From Saururus chinensis (lineage: Eukaryota > Streptophyta > Magnoliopsida > Piperales > Saururaceae), in assembly GCA_035235625.1 (NCBI GenBank), contig CP141149.1, positions 9,020,893 through 9,084,892 on the forward strand: 64,000 nt of DNA. The letters are read 5' to 3'. This document shows positions 60,988 to 64,000 of the stretch, piece after piece. Position 1 is the first letter of the stretch; the number at the start of each line of letters is the position of its first letter. The position numbers and the translations under genes were made by a program. The notes below the pieces were generated by a model that was given only the letters and a program-made list of their open reading frames with translations, had not been told where the DNA came from and did not search any database.

Positions 60988-61006
60988 ATCTTGCCCCCTT
61001 AAGGAA
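60988..61006 (-). promoter_or_regulatory. Polypurine tract of the gypsy element
   Basis: AAGGGGGCAAGAT on minus abuts the LTR. It is the usual plus-strand primer of plant Ty3-gypsy elements. Confidence 0.75.
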
Positions 61007-61015
61007 ATTTCATCC

Positions 61016-64000
61016 TCAAAATTGAACTTTCAAATCTTCAAATAGATTTGGATATTTCTTCAATATTTTACTTTCTAATTCCCATGTTGCTTTCTCAAAA
61101 GAATGATGTTGCCATATTACTTTTACTAACGAAAATTCTCTTTGTTCGAAGCAATTTGTTCCAATTCTATTTCTTATGATCCAAATAATAATTTTGATTC
61201 TAAAACAACTATAGTTTAATCCTAAAAACACTATCTGAATCAAAAAAATACTGCTAGCTGTGGGGCAAGACCAATTTAAAAAAGAAACACAATTCCCAAG
61301 ATGAACTTCAACTCCTTATCTCAAAATTTTCCACTTTAAACTTTTGATTATGCCAACTTCCTCTACAAAAGACTTTATCAAACCACTACTAGGTAATATA
61401 TTTTTGGGTGCACAGATAGAAACATCTTTTTCAACATTAATACTCATCTCCCATACCATAAGTATTTCATGTCGTTATAGAAATAATTTTTACTATGCTT
61501 TAGAGCAACAAGCTTTGGAGTTATCCATTGACATAAAGTGTCCCATACCACAAGTGTCGAATGGTTTCTTCTCGACTGTTCCACAACCCTATTACTTACC
61601 TAGGAGTATGTCCAATTACAAAACTAATCATCCTCCATTATATCACAATTTTTCACAAGATCACAGACTTGTAGTTAGAAAAATGTCTTCGATACCAACT
61701 GTCATGACCTTGATTTTTAAAACCCTTTCTAAGAGGACGAATGATAACTCCCAAAGAAATATTTTTTTTCCAAAACAAATCATTTGACTAATTATCCATA
61801 TTATAACAACTGGGGTTTACAACTATGAATATCAAATCATATTCTTAGTATTTCACAATTTCCAAAAATTCAAAATAAATAGGCAATTTTTTTTCTAAGC
61901 ACAAGTTTGTTATTAATGAAACTAAATTGGCTCTTACATCCAAAATTCATTCACTAGTCACAAACACATATCCTGCTTTCTAATGCCAGAATGGACTTTT
62001 CATATTGCTTACTTGCTTGCGATAGGAAGGCTATACTGAAACTTAGGTTAATACTTAACTTCTCCTACAGTCCTTTCCATAGTTGTGAATTAAATCAATT
62101 GCCACTATCCGATAAAATCGACAATGGCACTCCATGTTGACTCACAGTTTCTTTTATGTATAACTTTGCCAAACAATTAATACTTGTGTCTTCCCAAGAG
62201 GTAAGAATCGTATACTCTAGTAAGTCAATCCACTAGTATCCAAATAACTTCATTACCTTACAATATTCTGGACTGACCTGAAACGAAACCCGCAAAATGT
62301 GATCCCATCTCCATTCAAAGATTTCAATTGACTGTAAGATACTAGAAGCTTTATCAATGTTCAGCTTTAACCTGCAATGACATAAACACTTCTAAGCATA
62401 CTCTTCTTTTCCCCTTTTTTTCCCATTCCACTAAAAATTCCTTATCGAGTCTTGACATATCCTTAATCCTTCTAGATGGATTGAAGACTAAAATCAATTG
62501 GCCTCACACAACCGATCTTATTTTAACTAAAGTATTGCCTAAACCACCGATATTTTTTTTGAAATTTTACTCCTCTCCCCTCATAGTCTTTGTTGAGAAC
62601 TGCCAGTTCTATCAACACATACTTGTGTCCATCTTATTTTCTAATCTCTAGAATGTACTCATTTGGGTCACATTTTACTCCTAACTTGGCCCTAAAGAAT
62701 TTCTACTTTAGTATACCTCCCAATTTGACATTCTGTTACTTCTTCTCCTAGCATTTGAACAATGCTTCCTTGCGGCTCAATGTATCAGCCACCATCTTTT
62801 CTTTTCCTACTAAATAGAAAATCATAGTCCTTATTAAATTCTATCTCCTGACTTTGTTTCTTGTTAAAAAGTACTGTCATTCTGTCATAGCACATGTCGG
62901 AGAAGTGTTCTGGAAATATTACTATATGCAATGAATCCTTCACTGCTTAGAAGGTAAGGCTAAGACCTATACTATAGTTAGCTTCCCTTTTGACTTTTGA
63001 AATCCATTCTTACATTCCAAATAAACTTTACCTTTTTTTTATTATTAGCTTTGTCGAGAGTAATGCTATAGCAGAAATTTCTTGTATGAGCCTTTAGTAC
63101 CGGCAAGACAAAGAAAATTTTGTTTTCTATAACTGTCTTGGGTCTTTCTCAGCTTATTATAACCTCAATCTTGTTTGGCTCCCCTGACTCTCCCTCTGAA
63201 TAATATGTCTAAAAATAAACACAACTTCTTCTAGCCAGAATACACACTTAAATAGCATCGTGTGTACCCAATGATCTTTTACAATTTGTAGAACTATTGG
63301 TAAGTGTTTTTGGTATTCATTCTGGACTAGTAGAATATGCTAAAATAGCATCACCCAAAGTAAATTACAATTTCTTTTAATGAGCTTAGTTCAAAATCTA
63401 CAAAAGTCACCAGAGCAATTGTTAATCCAGCAATATAAAAATTCTTAGTGGCTCTATTGGGTATGAAAACCTATCGTTAAACCATCTTTGTCTTGCCTTT
63501 TCACTAGATGATATTCAAACCTTAAAACCTTTACATCTAATGTAGAGAATCCCTTGGCCTTTTCCAACCCATCTTTGATAAAGGAAAAAAAATATGTTTG
63601 TTCTCTATAGTAATAGAGTTATATATTGAATAATTCATACAAAACTTTAGTTATCTATTCTTCTTTCTTACCAACAAAACTTGAGCTCCTTTGAGAGAAA
63701 CTTTGAGTCAAATACTCCTGCAATTCACTTTTTACTTTCTTTCATTTTACGGTGGTTGTTAAGTAGGGTGCCTTAGAATTAGGACATACTTTTGGTGGTA
63801 AGTCAATCTCTCTTTATAGTGATACCCCATGAAGATGATTAGAGAACCCCTCAAAAAACTCTTATCACACAATTTTTCCTCTCTTAAAAGTTGAAAAATC
63901 TTAAAATAACATACTAGAAAGATATACATGATATCTCTTTTGCTATCCATTTTTTAGACTTAACAACAAGTATGATACATGTCCGTGCATACTCTTTATT
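61016..64000 (-). pseudogene. Ty3-gypsy pol, decayed, open at the window end
   Basis: The C-terminal end (61243-61016) reads SLVKVIWQHHSFEKATWELE and KKYPNLF, the chromodomain-linked end of chromovirus Pol. Integrase core: VSQHGVPLSILSDSGN and FNSQLWK on minus at about 62150-62060. RNase H and reverse transcriptase traces follow to the right in shifting frames (for example an FSTLDV segment near 63550). Stops are frequent. The element continues beyond 64000, where gag and the 5' LTR should be. Integrase inserts the cDNA and the chromodomain guides targeting in this group. Confidence 0.75.

Overview
This is nuclear DNA of a flowering plant. The evidence is a host gene with eight GT-AG spliced exons and a typical plant HAD-phosphatase protein, surrounded by plant transposon families: Mutator-like elements, Ty1-copia, Ty3-gypsy, giant solo LTRs and an endogenous pararetrovirus. 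The lineage cannot be fixed from the sequence. The GC-rich exons lean weakly towards a monocot. Nothing in the window is prokaryotic.

Layout. 1-12647 is a Mutator-like (MULE) neighbourhood. It opens with a palindromic tandem array (1-905) that leads into the right end of one MULE (to 1405). A MITE-like element (2173-2584) and a possible 3' exon of an unrecognised gene (2852-3080, minus) follow. Next is an almost complete MULE at 3535-10869, bounded by a perfect 9-bp target duplication, TTATCAAAA. It carries a decayed mudrA-type transposase on plus and a convergent decayed ULP1-like protease gene on minus. The left end of another MULE lies inverted at about 11490-12647.

14372-16453 (minus) is the one gene that looks intact: a 276-residue HAD-superfamily phosphatase of the pyrimidine 5'-nucleotidase / 'suppressor of disruption of TFIIS' type, with a TATA box and poly(A) signals. 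18063-25355 is a possible older LTR with a 4.6-kb solo LTR nested in it (20505-25126). 25848-32962 is a full-length, decayed Ty1-copia element on minus with LTRs, PBS, PPT and a perfect TGGTT duplication. 32968-36000 holds exon-like fragments that I cannot name.

37196-59402 is a rearranged cluster of an endogenous plant pararetrovirus (Caulimoviridae, petuvirus-like or florendovirus-like in organisation). It consists of a short inverted fragment, a nearly unit-length inverted copy (39645-45002), a Sirevirus-like copia fragment, and a head-to-tail forward array (46641-59402). The forward array is split by a second copy of the giant solo LTR (51647-56480, duplication ATTAT). All viral reading frames are broken. 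From 59403 to the window end lies a minus-strand Ty3-gypsy element (3' LTR, PPT, decayed pol) that landed in the viral coat-protein region.

The window is therefore a nested repeat landscape around one compact, conserved gene. The features most worth checking are the palindromic repeat shared by the array and the MULE's non-coding segments, the MULE gene pair, and the rearrangement history of the viral cluster.
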